DNA of 64,000 bases from Erythrobasidium yunnanense (Eukaryota; Basidiomycota; Cystobasidiomycetes; Erythrobasidiales; Erythrobasidiaceae), in the NCBI GenBank assembly GCA_001600175.1, contig BCJC01000001.1:1692065-1756064 (forward strand). Reading direction: 5' to 3'. Under the pieces are notes generated by a model. It saw only the letters and a program-made list of their open reading frames with translations. It was not told the DNA's origin and ran no database searches. The translations under genes were made by a program, and so were the position numbers. Positions 30,780 through 42,811 of the stretch are shown here, piece after piece; the stretch's first letter is position 1, and every line of letters begins with the position of its first letter.

Positions 30780-33700
30780 ATGGCTTCCAGCAGCAAGCGC
30801 TTTGGCGCTTCGAATACGCGCAACATCTGGTGAAGCTTGCGAACGCTCAATGGCCCAGAAGACTCGCGAAAAGGCTGACTTTCCGGTCTTTATGACGCTG
30901 CTTTTTACAGCATCGTAGGACACGTAGATCACGGCAAGAGCAGCTATGCAGACTCATTACTGGCTGCAAACAACATCATCAGCGCAAGAAGCGCAGGGAA
31001 ATTACGCTATCTCGACTCGAGACAGGATGAACAGGAACGAGGAATCACAATGGAAAGCAGCGCCGTCTCCCTCAGCTATCGCACAATGAAGAAACTTTTG
31101 GAAGGTCCGCATATTCTACCTGGAACCACCTGGCGAACTTGATTTGTTACCATGATGCTGATGCCGTGCTTTTTCTGATGGTTCCATAGATGCTGAGCCG
31201 GTGCAAGAAGACTACATGGTCAACCTCATAGACACGCCTGGGCATGTCGACTTTTCAAGCGAGGTATCAACTGCATCAAGACTATGTGACGGAGCTCTCG
31301 TCATGGTAGATGCAGTCGAGGGTGTATGCACGCAGGTATGCATGCACTGTGTCTCTGTCTATACGCGAAACAAGCTGACCGATGCTGTTCGCTCTTCCAG
31401 ACGATTACAGTCCTTCGACAAGCCTGGATGGAACGCCTGAAGCCTATTCTCGTAGTCAACAAGCTGGACCGTCTGATTACTGAACTCAGACTGGCTCCTA
31501 TAGAAGCGCATCATCACCTTACACAACTGATAGAGCAAGTCAACGCGGTCATGGGGAGTTTTCATGCTGGCGAAAGAATGGAAGACGATTTGAAGTGGAA
31601 AGAAGAGCGCGAAAGACGCTTAGCAGCCAAGAAGGAGAAGCTGCAAGAGCAAGCCGCTGGACAGGCAAATGACGCTGCTGAAGTATCTACGCCTAATTCG
31701 AATGGCCAAGCTGGCACACAGAAGGATGAGGAAACATACGAAGAGCGAGACGACGAAGATATCTACTTCGCACCAGAGCAAGGCAACGTCATCTTTGCGT
31801 CTGCAGTAGACGGCTGGGCATTCCGAGTCGGGCAGTTCGCGCAGATACATGCAAAGCGACTAGGCATAAAAGAGACAAACCTTCGGAAAGTCCTATGGGG
31901 TGACTTCTATTTGGATCCAAAGACAAAGCGCGTACTCAACAGGAAACATCTTGGCAAGAGGAGCCTGAAGCCCATGTTTGTCCAGTTCGTGCTGGAGAAC
32001 CTGTGGGCTGTCTATGATAGCGTTATTCTGAATCAGTAAGATAATTTTACTCGGGATGCCGTGATAACGCTGAGACTGATGTCTTATTCGGCAGCGATAC
32101 GGACCGCATTATCAAGATCATCGCCGCGCTAGGCATCAAAGTCCGACCACAAGAGCTCAAATCGAAAGACTACCGGATACTGTTAACGACTGTACTATCA
32201 CAATGGCTTCCTTTGGCACCTGCGACCTTCCGTGCCGTAGTCGAGATTATCCCTCCACCTCAACAAGCGCAATCGATCCGGATACCCAAGATACTGCATC
32301 CCGATCTCCCATACCATCAACTGACTGTCAAAGCGGGGAACAAACTAGAAGAAGATTTATACTCTGGCAACGCTTCGCCGGATGCTTTCGTGGTAGCTTA
32401 TGTCAGCAAAATGTTCGCTGTACCGGCCAGTGCGCTTCCTCAGAATCAGAGGAAACCTCTTACGGCAGAAGAAATGCGGCAGAGAGGCAGAGCTAGTCGA
32501 GAAGCAGCTGCAGCTCTGGCGGCAACAGGCGCTACGCTCACTGAAGATGGAAAGGTGATTGATCTTGCAAGTAACAGCACAAATGGGATTACACCATCTG
32601 CAGATGAGAGCAAGCCAGTAGAAGAGGTCAACGAAGATGACGAGTTCCTTCTCGGCTTCTCTCGTCTATATTCTGGAGTAATGAAAGCAGGTCAGACGCT
32701 TTATGCGGTACTCCCGAAATACAATGCCAAGCTCCCTCCTTCACATCCACGCAACAAGCGCTTCATCACGCCTGTTGAGATCGATAATTTGTATATGATG
32801 ATGGGCAAGGAGCTTGTCATGGTTGACCAAGTTCCAGCGGGGAATGTGTTCGCAGTGGGAGGACTGGACGGCAAGATCCTGAGGAACGGCACTTTGTGCG
32901 GCTTCGGAGCAAGGGAGGTCGATGTCGAAGCGCCAGCAACAGACAAGGACAGGGAAGCTCTGGTCAATTTGGCGGGATTGAACATGACCGTAAGCGATCT
33001 TTGCCAATTCTGTGATTGCTATCATAGCTAATCTCATCTCATTAGTCCGCGCCCATCGTCAGAGTCGCACTCGAGCCTAAAGACCCATGTTTGTGGCCAT
33101 CCTTGGGATTACAATGCAACGAACATCCTGCTTACTCGTTTTCATCCTCTGCAGCCGAGATGCCGAAACTCGTTGAAGGTCTTCGCCTGCTCAATCAGGC
33201 AGACTCTTGCGTGGAGACGCTGGTGCAGGAGACTGGTGAACACGTCATTCTGACAGCTGGAGAACTGCATCTCGAGGTATGTCAGCCATCCATCGGACCA
33301 AAAGTCGCTTCTGACTGTACGCCCACCTTGGTAGCGCTGCATACGGGACCTCAAAGAGCGGTTCGCGAAGATAGAAATCCAAGCATCCCCGCCCATCGTA
33401 CCCTTCAGAGAGACTGCTATACAGGGTGTCGACATGGTACCTCCAAAGACCAAGGAGGCTCCTCGAGGCACGATACACGGCAATGTACAAGGCAACCTCG
33501 TCGATTTTACGATTCGCGCTCGACCATTGCCAGCAGAGATTACAGCCTTCCTCACTGCACATATTGAGACGCTCAAGCGGGTCGCGCAGCGAGAACGAGA
33601 ACTGTCGAACAAGGCAGAACCGGCGACATACGAAGATAGCACACAAGACACGGCAGCTGAAGGACAGGGAGAACAGGCAGCGGCTCTGGCTAATCTCAAC

Positions 33701-34804
33701 CCGGTCGACTTCTGGAAGCACCTCGAAGCATTGTTCACGAAGGCCGGACGCGAATGGCAAGGCGTTGCTTCGCGTATATGGGCTTTTGGGCCGCGAAGAA
33801 TTGGGCCCAATATTCTCGTTGACGCGCACGGCACTGATAGATCGTGAGTGTGATAAGACTGCATGTCAGGGCGTTGCTTTGCTGAAACTTGTTTCTCAGG
33901 CTTCAAGCACGGTCGCAGCTCGCGAAGACATCGCTGCAAGGTACTCCTGCACGAGCCTCCTCGCCTCAACCTGGAGACGCCACAGATCCACAGAATATGC
34001 CTACAGAAATGCCTTCCGACACAAACGTAGAATCCGGCATCAATGTCCGCGCCTTCGATGAAAGCATCGAGACTGCTTTCCAGCTCACGACTCTACGAGG
34101 ACCCTTATGCCACGAGCCGGTAGTCGGGATGGCATACTTCTTCGAAAGACTGTCTGTCAATGAAGCTACAGAAGGGGCAGATGCACTCCAGACGCGTTTC
34201 TCGCAAGTCACGGGCAGTCTCATCACATCTGCAAATGACGCTTTCCGGCAAGGTCTTTTAGACTGGTCGCCTCGGTTACTTCTAGCAATGTACTCTTGTG
34301 ATATACAAGCTTCAAGTGAGTACATGCCAATATTACGAATATACGTACTGACAGTGTTCGCCAAACAGCCGACGTGTTAGGCAAAGTCTATGGCGTGGTG
34401 GCACGCAGACGAGGGCGTATTGTAGCCGAAGAAATGAAGGAAGGCACATCTTTCTTCACAGTCAGTGCCCTGCTACCGGTCGTAGAGGGTTTCGGCTTTG
34501 CAGATGGTCAGTCTCGCTCGCACGCCTTCCTGAATTTGCCGAATCACTAACAAGCATTGCAGAGATTCGCAAACGTACATCCGGAGCGGCATCTCCGCAG
34601 CTCGTCTTCCACGGGTACGAGATGCTTGACCAAGATCCGTTCTGGGTGCCGACTACAGAGGAAGAACTCGAGGATCTCGGCGAGAAGGCTGACCGCGAGA
34701 ATGTGGCTAGACGGTATATGGATGGAGTTAGACGTAGAAAGGGTCTATTCGTGGAGAAGAAGGTCATCGAGCATGCAGAGAAGCAGCGGACACTCAAAAA
34801 GTGA
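30780..34804 (+). CDS. EFL1: Elongation factor-like GTPase 1 (60S ribosome maturation)
   Basis: Cytosolic EF2-like GTPase that, with the SBDS/Sdo1 protein, removes eIF6/Tif6 from new 60S subunits. Exon 1 ([15 protein letters not shown]) joins to [20 protein letters not shown], the G1 loop. [16 protein letters not shown], the G3 motif [15 protein letters not shown] and the G4 motif [14 protein letters not shown] follow. A charged Glu/Lys-rich insertion (about 31570-31750), characteristic of EFL1, separates the G domain from [20 protein letters not shown]. Later exons include [20 protein letters not shown] and the EF2-like domains IV-V, with [18 protein letters not shown] near the end. It terminates ...EKQRTLKK. 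Ten or so introns, all small. Identification is firm. Confidence 0.93.
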
Positions 34805-35334
34805 AGGCTGAAAGGCAAGGTCAGACCATCCTGGTTCCGAAGGCATGCACCTTGCATATTGTGGTACTAGCTAGTATCTCAGATAAGCATTTTTGCATGT
34901 CGTACAAACATTGGATGCAATCGCTCTAAAACGCGTTCTCGAGCTGGCATATGAGCTGAGTCGTGCTAAATATACAAGACTAGGCCATTGCATCATAACA
35001 CAGACAGTTGCTAGGCTGCCAAGGGATGTGAGACAAATGAAGGCAGGAACCAGAAATTTTACTAACGAATCCAGATTAAAGCATGTATGACTGTCAAAAG
35101 CGAGAAGTAAAGGGAGGTGGAGGGAGAGTGAATATTGAATGATATCAGAGGTTGAAGGGGAGGAGCTGCATGCAATGTGGAAGAGGAGATGTCCGTGAAC
35201 AGGAAACTGCGATCTTGCCCAAAACAAAGCATACTCTGCTAGATGTGACTGAAAAGAAGAATGCGATCTATGGAAGGGAAAAGGAGATGGGAAAGCCATC
35301 GCTTGATGCATTGAACGACGGACAGTTGCTATCT
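34805..35334. other. Convergent spacer (3' regions of EFL1 and RAC1)
   Basis: 530 bp tail-to-tail. A 146-codon minus-strand frame at 34871-35311 is rich in Ser/Leu/Phe without family similarity, and I regard it as chance reading of RAC1 3' untranslated DNA. Confidence 0.55.
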
Positions 35335-36451
35335 TTAGCAGACGACGCAGGCCTTCTTCTTCTTGGGTGCTGGAGCAGGCTGGAGCACCGCACGTATAGC
35401 TTCATCAAACACACTCTTGAGATTCTGCTGCGTCAGAGCCGAGCATTCGAGGTAGCTGTAGCGGCACGATATGCAGCCTTTGTTAGCCGAGAGCGCCCAT
35501 AGCAGTATAGTCTGCGGCACTCACGCCCTCGCTGAGATCTCCTTCTGCACCTGCTTGGCCTGCTCATAGTTGATAGGCGCCATCCGACGTTCCCGCAACT
35601 TCTCCTTCGTATCGTTGTCGTTGCGCAGATCGAGCTTTGTTCCGACCAGAATTATCGGGATATTGGGCGCATGATGCTGAATCTCGGGAAACCACTAGAT
35701 AAGCAGCAAGCGAGCGTAAGTATACTGGTCGGAAAAGCTTATCGTGCAAGATCGTGCACGCGCCTTTGTCTTTACGTTTTCGAAACTTGGCGGGCTGACC
35801 AGACTGAAGCAGATGAGGAAGACGTCTGTCTGAGGGTATGATAGAGGTCGCAGCCTGTCGTAATCCTCCTGTCCTGCGGTATCCCATAGTCCGAGATTAA
35901 TCGGCTTGCCATCGACCATGACATTTGCGGAATAGTTGTCAAAGACGGTGGGGATATATTCCCCCTATTATAGTTGTATAGACTTATAAGTACTTGTATA
36001 ATGAAGCGCTGCATCGCAGCTTGAAGTGGTTTGCACATACGGGAAATGCGTTCTGTAGAGCCGCGAGCCACAGTCGCCCAAATCAGCTGTCTGCGCGTTC
36101 GCACCAAGTTAAAACGCTACATACGGTAGTATAACTGATAAGTAGACATGTCTAGGGATGTCCAGCGGTAGCGTTGTTACAGCAGGTCAGAATTTGGGTA
36201 GCAAAGGTCGCGGATGGAATGAGCGCCAGCCAGAAGAACGCCATGAAGTATAGAGGGAATGAGGTTGAGCATCGCGTATCAGCTCGTTTGCTTCTGCTTT
36301 TGGCACGTCTTGCGCCAGGCTGCTGTTTTTCAAGGCCTACCTTTCCGACAGCACCATCACCGACAACTACGCATTTGATCTGTTCAGATTCGAGCCTTCA
36401 GCGTCGTCGTCGTCGCCGCTGCGTCCATGTTCCTTGACTCACCGCCTGCAT
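35335..36451 (-). CDS. RAC1: Rho-family GTPase RAC1
   Basis: Small GTPase controlling actin and polar growth. Exons: 36451-36443 (9 nt, MQA), 36379-36341 ([13 protein letters not shown]), 36151-36125 (TCLLISYTT), 36052-36041 (12 nt, NAFP), then a long exon starting [19 protein letters not shown]. This exon includes [20 protein letters not shown] and FENVKTK. After an intron come [11 protein letters not shown] and the G4 motif GTKLDLR, and the last exon has [16 protein letters not shown] and the prenylation tail KKKKACVVC. Trp in GLWDTAGQ and the effector loop point to Rac rather than Cdc42. The intron after FENVKTK must begin with GC (GCGCGT) to keep the frame into WFPE. Identification is firm. 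Confidence 0.94.
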
Positions 36452-37048
36452 CTCTGACTGTCTGCGCGTCGATAGCTGAATGTCCGGCTCCAAAGGGCGA
36501 TATCGAGGCAAGAAAAGGCGTCCAAAGAACACTCAGACTATGACACCAACGAAACCAGAGATAAAGCTCTACAATAAACGCTATACTGTCGATATGCTGG
36601 CCACTACAAGAACGCGTTGTCCTCTGAGCTAACCTTAAGCCTTATCGGCCGATGATACATCGACGTAGACTGATGTAGACTGATTTGGTAACACAGTTAT
36701 CGCAATGTCTCCAAACCACTGTGCTGACTCTCTCAGGCTTACATGCATATCCTTCGGTTTTAGCTCACAGAGCCTACCATCATGCAAACTCGATACAGCA
36801 CCCTTTTACCAGCAAGTGAGCAGGAAAGGCTTAGTGCCTACTTATGGCTCGCATTTCGCAGAGCCAAGTCGTCTTCTGCGGTAAGCTACCTTCGGACGGT
36901 CCAAGGTATCGGGGACCAGCCTTTTCGGGCGACCACACCTTTGAAGCCGTTACACCTCTGCTGAGGATACAGATCATGCTCTCTTCTCCTCCTACTTTCT
37001 GTTCAAGGCGGTGTACATCTCAAGCAAGACCCTCACATTCCCTACATC
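36452..37048. other. Divergent spacer between RAC1 and the DUF1996 gene
   Basis: About 600 bp, probably two promoters. It includes a perfect tandem GTAGACTGAT GTAGACTGAT near 36665. Open frames at 36782-37275 show no family sequence. Confidence 0.5.
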
Positions 37049-38707
37049 ATGCTCTCCCCACACACGCTCCTTCTCTTGCTACCACTTGTCACCGATGTTC
37101 ATGCATTCTTCAGGATAGCTCCTCCAGTCCTCACTCAAGGGTAGGTCGAGGCCTCTGCCTCTCTGCTGCCGCTGATGCTGAATTACGAAAACAGACGAAT
37201 GGACCCGATCTTAGCTCCCGGGAAACAGTCCGCTCACGTACACACGTTTGTCGGAGCCAGCGGTGTGGGATATGAGACGAGCTACGAACAGCTTCGAGCA
37301 TCTGAATGCACGACAAGCCCCATCAAACAGGATCTTAGGTAGTGCATAATCCACCGCTTGTAGCCGAGATGTCTGAACCGACATCGCTACCATCAAAGTG
37401 CATACTGGAGTCCATTCGTCTCGTTTCAATTTAAGAACGGTAGCATGCTTGCTGTCAATCCTGAAAATCAAGGTAGGCCGCTTGCGGGCGTCTAAAGTCA
37501 GCTTGCTGAATCCATCTCCAGGGCAACAGATCTACTACGGATATCCGTTCCCCAATGATAAGGGCACGAAGGCGTTTCCACCTGTCAGTATATGCTTGAG
37601 AGTACTTTGAGTTCCCGCTAAATCGGATGCTTTTCCATATTATAGGGTTTCAGAATGATAGCAGGCTTTTCATATGCAAGAGAGCAATGGCAACCAGTGA
37701 ACGCTCAACAATGGATTTACTATGACTGCCTGAGCAGCGGGGGAAATTATGGCAAAGGTCTTACTGGCTTTCCTAGCGTACCGTGCGACAGTGGAGTCAG
37801 GGCAAACGTCTTCTTTCCTACGTATGTATTGAAGCCGGATATTTCTATCAAGGCAATAATCAAGCTAATGATGCTTCGATAGTTGCGGAGCTGTTGACGA
37901 CAAGGGCAATCCGCTTCTAGACAGCGAAGATCATAGATCGCATGTGGCCTACTTCATTAACGGCGAATGTCCATCTACGCATCCGATTCGCTACCCAGAG
38001 CTGCACTATGAGCTGTACTTCTCGAATACTGGCAGGGGTGTGCCGAACTGGGAGGAGGGACTCAACCCAAAGCAGCCTTTCGTACTTTCCAATGGTGATC
38101 CTACGGGGTATGGCTTCCATGCGTACGTGTTATCGGCCTCAGCAAAGAGATTTAGGCTAATCCTCACCTGTTCAGGGATTTCTTCAATGGATGGGAAACA
38201 AGCGTTCTTCAAGCAGCTCTAGACGACTGCCAAGGTGGTGGAAGCAGTGGTCAACCTGATACATGCCCTCACTTCCAGCTTTCTACCGACAAAGAGATGC
38301 AAGATTGTCAGAAAGCCCACCTCGCAGCTAAGAATCCAGACCTACCAGTCGATGAGCAGATCTACGGCGTTCTAGATAAGCTTCCGGGTTGTATGTCACC
38401 GACGTTCACCACCAACAATGCCATTTGGGCCTCGAAAGGTACCTGCAATCCTGAGACTGGCGAAATCACCATGCCCGATGGCAGCCTCTTTGATCCCAAA
38501 GGCACCTATGAAGATCTACCTGAGAGCCATCCACCATCGATAGATCAACAGCAAGATAAGCAAGCCGCGAAGTCTGCTTCAGCTCTGGCAGGAGGCGCAA
38601 CCACGGTAACGAGGAAGCGCGCACTCAAGACTCGCCCGGTTGAGCCTACTGCTGTCGTCAGCAGAAGCCGTCGATCTCATCAGCATATCAAGAAGCGTAT
38701 TGTCTGA
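37049..38707 (+). CDS. Secreted DUF1996 domain protein
   Basis: Extracellular or cell-wall protein of unknown function. The start MLSPHTLLLLLPLVTDVHA is a signal peptide. After the first intron, RMDPILAPGKQSAHVHTFVG appears, the DUF1996 hallmark with its HVH pair. Further exons give SAYWTPVIYFKFKNGSMLAV, QIYYGYPFPNDKG, GFRMIAGFS and HRSHVAYFINGECPSTHPIR. YPELHYELYFSN and GYGFHADFFNGWE close the domain. The final part has Cys-containing repeats and a basic tail. Six or more short introns. No catalytic role is established for this family; the conserved His pair suggests metal binding (inference). It ends at 38707. Confidence 0.87.
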
Positions 38708-39006
38708 ATACGTGCTGCTTTGTATCAGTTCTGATTCTTTCCCTGGCATACACATTCATTTACGGTGTCTTCGGGTCCTCGCCCGTCGTTTGGTCTTCAT
38801 TTGTGTTGTACAGTACCATCATATCCTATACTAAGGCCCTAACATGCGTTAAGCTTTTGCACCTGCTGACCTGTTTCGTCGAGCGATTTGCTCTCTTTGG
38901 ATGTATCATGGTTGACGACATACAACATAGTATAGCTAGCTTTCCTCTTCGTTTGTTTCTACTCGTTACAACGTCGTGAAAGCGCATGAAGTTACAATTT
39001 GTTGGT
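38708..39006. other. Convergent spacer
   Basis: 299 bp between the stop codons of the DUF1996 and acyltransferase genes. Only accidental short frames are visible. Confidence 0.5.
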
Positions 39007-40616
39007 CTATCTAAACAGTATGTATTTCCAGATAAAGACCAGGCTGATCTTCCACAGCCATAATCCGAAGACCGCACAGCTTAGCATGCTGACCAGCTCC
39101 CACGGCGATCTGAGCTTGATCGGAATATCCATATATTCGCCCTTGCTCAGCTTTCCTTCGTCCAGGAACATCTGCAGACGATCGTCCTTCTCGCGCCATC
39201 TTTGTAAAAGCCAGTCTGAGAACTCTTGTCGCTCTTCGGCAGTCTCTTCGGGTACGATGTCTGTAGATACACCTGAGAGCGTTTTTCCACCTATCGGCAC
39301 CTCGTACTTTGCGGAATATGAATGGAGGTGCATGTGTATGACGGGTGGAGGGACACCGTTCGAGTATATACTCTGTAATGTATAGTAATCTTGACCGTAT
39401 CTAGGACAGATGACGAATCAGATGAATACCTGAAGACATTAGGGTGCAGACAGCTTACCCTCCACTCGGGATGCCGGGATATGCGATAGTAGCATCGAGC
39501 AGCTTAAGGGTAGGGATACGAGGTACGAGAGTCCGAAGGCAATATTGGAGGCCTGTAGCTCTCGGCAACAAGGTATGCCTGCAATCTGGAATCTGCATCT
39601 TTTCGGCGTACTTCTGGCTTGCCGGCCTCGTCAGTGGCGATACTAGTGTTCCTTCAGGGACTGATAAAGACCCAGAAATCAGATCAGCTCGACGTTCCAG
39701 AAGACGTAGCTCCGGGACCCACAAATCAGCAACACGAAGGACTCGAGACTTCTATTGACACGCTGCCCCATCTTTGCCAGATCTTTGCCGAGCTGAACCT
39801 TATCTGCTGCCCATGATCTATGCATGAAGACGAATCTGAACATCTGCATGGCAGGTCCGACAAGTGGTATCCATTTCAAGGATGCTTTGAGGATGATATA
39901 TATGCTATACTGCAGGTTGGCGAAGTACAGCAAAGACCTGCGAACATGAAAGCGGTAAGCATCGAGATCGCCTGTCTGAGCTATTCTTGCGCACCAGATA
40001 TACGACCAGTCACAGTAGACCTAGGTTCGCCGAGAGATGTGTTAGAAAATGTCTTCCTTCGAAAAGTCTACTAGTGCAAACACACCTGATGATTCGACAT
40101 CATCACCATCCTGTCAGGAAGATCTATGCCTATGACATCGCCCTTGTCATTTCGCTGGATGATCTTCCGCAGGTCGAGGTCATCATCATCTTCATCCACA
40201 GTTATTCTGAGAGTGGTAGGAGCCCAGACCATGGTAATAAAGACGAGTAATCGCGCGAACAGGTCCTTTGTCCAGTCTGTAAGCAGAGTATGGGGCTTGA
40301 CTGTGGTAGCGAACACGTCCAAGGGTATACTGAAGCATTGAACAGCGTGTAGTCCAATCATTGCGAACTGAAAGACGGCGTTGAAGCAGACGAGCTGGAT
40401 GCACTGCGTAATGGTAGGAGCCGGCCTCTGGGAGATAGGGACGCCATGCAGGCCAGTAACAGCGGTCATGATGGACCTTAAGATGACCAGACGAGAAACA
40501 GTATGGACCCAGAAGCCAGCCTTTACTGCATGAAGAATTGGCCTGTTCTTGACCTTAGACGGGCTGCTTTCTCGCTTGACTTCGCGATAATCTGCAGCAA
40601 TCTCAAAAGCAGCCAT
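39007..40616 (-). CDS. Membrane lysophospholipid acyltransferase (PlsC / LCLAT family)
   Basis: Endoplasmic-reticulum enzyme that transfers acyl chains to lysophospholipids. The acceptor motif H-x4-D is SNHQVYCDW, formed across an intron. The next exon gives YIILKASLKWIPLVGPAMQM and FRFVFMHRSW, and FPEGT, the second catalytic motif, also spans an intron. The last exon has LSPGEL-type hydrophilic sequence and a membrane span (WELVSMLSCAVFGLWLWKIS) before the stop. This order matches fungal Cst26/LCLAT1-like proteins. The first ATG is at 40616, only 5 nt from the eIF3e ATG on the other strand. A later ATG (MTAVTGLHGVP, about 40470) would leave more room for a promoter and still precede the first span. 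Confidence 0.85.
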
Positions 40617-40621
40617 CAATC

Positions 40622-42316
40622 ATGGCGAGCAACGATGCTGCGACGAGCAGCGACAACAGCGAAATCTCATCGCGCGTCCTGCAGCACCTCGACCGACATC
40701 TGGCCTTGCCCGTCCTGCAGTTCCTCGAAGAGCAGGATGTCTACCCAAAAGCTGAGCTGCTGCAAGCAAAGTACGACCTGTTACGCCCTACAAACATGGT
40801 CCACTACGTAGAGTCACTCAGGCTCGAGCTCGAGGGAAAAACCGAAAAGTCGGACAGCTCAAACAGCCAGCGCACCGAGCAGAGAGCGCAGCAGATCATC
40901 GAGAAGAGAGATGAACTGCGTGCAAAAGCAGACTCTGTTATCGAAATCATCTCAAATCCTCAGGTCGCAGAGTCGCTAGGCCAGGATAAAGAGCGAAATT
41001 TGGCTACGCTCAAGGAAAAGTACAATGTAAGTAGCTGGGGGGCTCTAGTCGCAAAAGCAATTTGTTGCAGCTTGACTGACTCGTTGTGTTCGTTCTACGC
41101 TGCCAGCTCGACATCGAGCAGATCAACAACCTCTACACCTACGGCCAGTACGCCTACTCTCTGGGAGACTATGCAGCCGCTTCCGACTACCTCAACTCGT
41201 TCCGCATTCTTTCTATCGACCCTCAACTTACTCTTTCCGCGTACTGGGGGAAACTCGTATCCAACATCCTGGAAGAGCCGCTCGAAGGCGAAGAAAAGAC
41301 ACTTGATGCCGCTATGGATGAATTGAAGCTGTTGAGAGATGACATCGAGTCGCATAGGCACTCTCGTTCACCTGCTGTTCAGCTACAGCAGAGGACGGCT
41401 TGGCTGCACTGGTCGCTATTTGTCTACTTCAAGCACCCGAAAGGCATGCAGGCACTAGTCGATGCATGGACAGAAACAGTCACAGAAGGAGGAGAGAAGA
41501 GACGCTCATACTACCTCGACACTATCCAATCATCCTGCCCTTGGCTTCTTCGCTACCTCGTTACCGCAATCGTCATTTCTCACCAAGGACCTATCAAGAT
41601 CAACGCTTACAATTCGAACCAACCGTTCGGACAGGGTAGGAGAGCTATGCTTTCACCAAAGATCTACCAGGTCCTGCGCGTGGTCGAGGCCGAGAAATAC
41701 CAGTACTCGGATGTTATCACCGAGTTCTTCAGACTGTTGGTCGGAAGCGTCGACTTCGAGGGAGCAACGCAATGTCTCAAAAAGGCGAATGACTTGGTGC
41801 TGCAGAAGGACTACTTCACGCACGGCGTCAAGGCAGACTTCGTCGATAGGGCGAGACACTTCATGTCGGAAGTCTACTGCCGCATTCACCATCGCATCGA
41901 TATCGCGTAAGTACATGAGACGAAACATGTGCAGTGATTCAGGCTGATGTTGACTTGCTTACAGCGACCTTTCTTCCCGACTTGGCCTTACTGCCGAAGA
42001 GGGCGAGCGCTGGATCGTCGAGCTAGTACGAGATGCTCGCTTGGACGCCAAGATCGATCTACAAAAGAACATTGTAACGATGAACAAGCCCGTCACCTCC
42101 ATTCACCAAACTATTTCCGACCGCTCGAAGCAGTTACTCGAAAGAGCTCAGTATGTCCTGCCTGCTCCTCCTACTTCAGGTGGACCAGCTGGGTTCCAAG
42201 ATGGTGGGCACCAGGATCGAAGATCAGGAGGTGGGAAAGGCCAGCAGGGTCAAAGAAGAGATAATCAAGGTATCGGACAAGGTCAGACGCCAAGGCCTGT
42301 CGAGATCAAGTCGTAG
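40622..42316 (+). CDS. INT6: Translation initiation factor eIF3 subunit e (INT6)
   Basis: PCI-domain subunit of eIF3, acting in 40S scanning and in proteasome/NMD links. Exons are 40622-41026, 41107-41906 and 41965-42316. The opening is RVLQHLDRHLALPVLQFLEE, then LLQAKYDLLRPTNMVHYVES, the conserved eIF3e N-terminus. LDIEQINNLYTYGQYAYSLG, WLHWSLFVYFKHPKG and ETIQ-type DTIQSSCPWLLRYLVTAIV match the helical repeat region. The PCI segment near the end includes RLGLTAEEGERWIVELVRDA and NKPVTSIHQTISDRSK. The tail is Gly/Gln-rich. Identification is firm and length (about 520 residues) slightly above usual because of the tail. The tiny gap to the divergent acyltransferase is unusual. Confidence 0.94.
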
Positions 42317-42811
42317 GGTACCTGGCTGTTCCTTTAGCTGCCTAGATGCCGGGATATGTAGAAGCTTGGTGTACCCGGAAGAGCGTAGTAGTGCAGTTTC
42401 TGTTCGGCGTCCTGACTGACTTTCTTTCCCTCTGACGTAGCTACAGAATTCACAACTACACTGATGTGTAGCTTTTCTGGCAGATGCTGACTCCTTGGTA
42501 CTATGGAGAAGTGGTAGGCCGTCTGCTGGCAGCGTCGATTTAGTTCAAGAGAGCTGCTTCTCTGCAATGAGCAAGAGCGCAAGATCAGATCGCCCATACC
42601 TGGAAGAAGCGACGTCAACGTACTCGCTGACGCAACACGTTCGACGGACAGAATTCCTTCCACTGTTACGGAAGTGGAAGAATTACCACGAGCGCCAGGC
42701 TAGTTGGCATTGTGACGTCTATCTTCCAACTTCCAACAGTTATGGAAGAATGCCCGAGTATAAAAGGTCGCTCGACTTCGACGCCTCTTCTTTTCTTCCT
42801 ACCTCGCAACT
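42317..42811 (+). promoter_or_regulatory. Intergenic region with TATA box upstream of unidentified gene
   Basis: TATAAAAG at 42759-42766 lies about 45 nt before ATG 42812. Several related GGAAG/CTTCC words (for example TTCCAACTTCCAAC near 42725) precede it. No gene is seen between the eIF3e stop and the TATA box. Confidence 0.45.

Noticed and set aside
33142-33969. 275-codon minus-strand frame antisense to EFL1
   Set aside because: The plus strand encodes conserved EFL1 sequence through this stretch; the antisense frame is a codon-bias shadow.
34871-35311. 146-codon minus-strand frame between EFL1 and RAC1
   Set aside because: Ser/Leu/Phe-rich chance sequence with no family motif, located in the expected 3' untranslated regions of two convergent genes.
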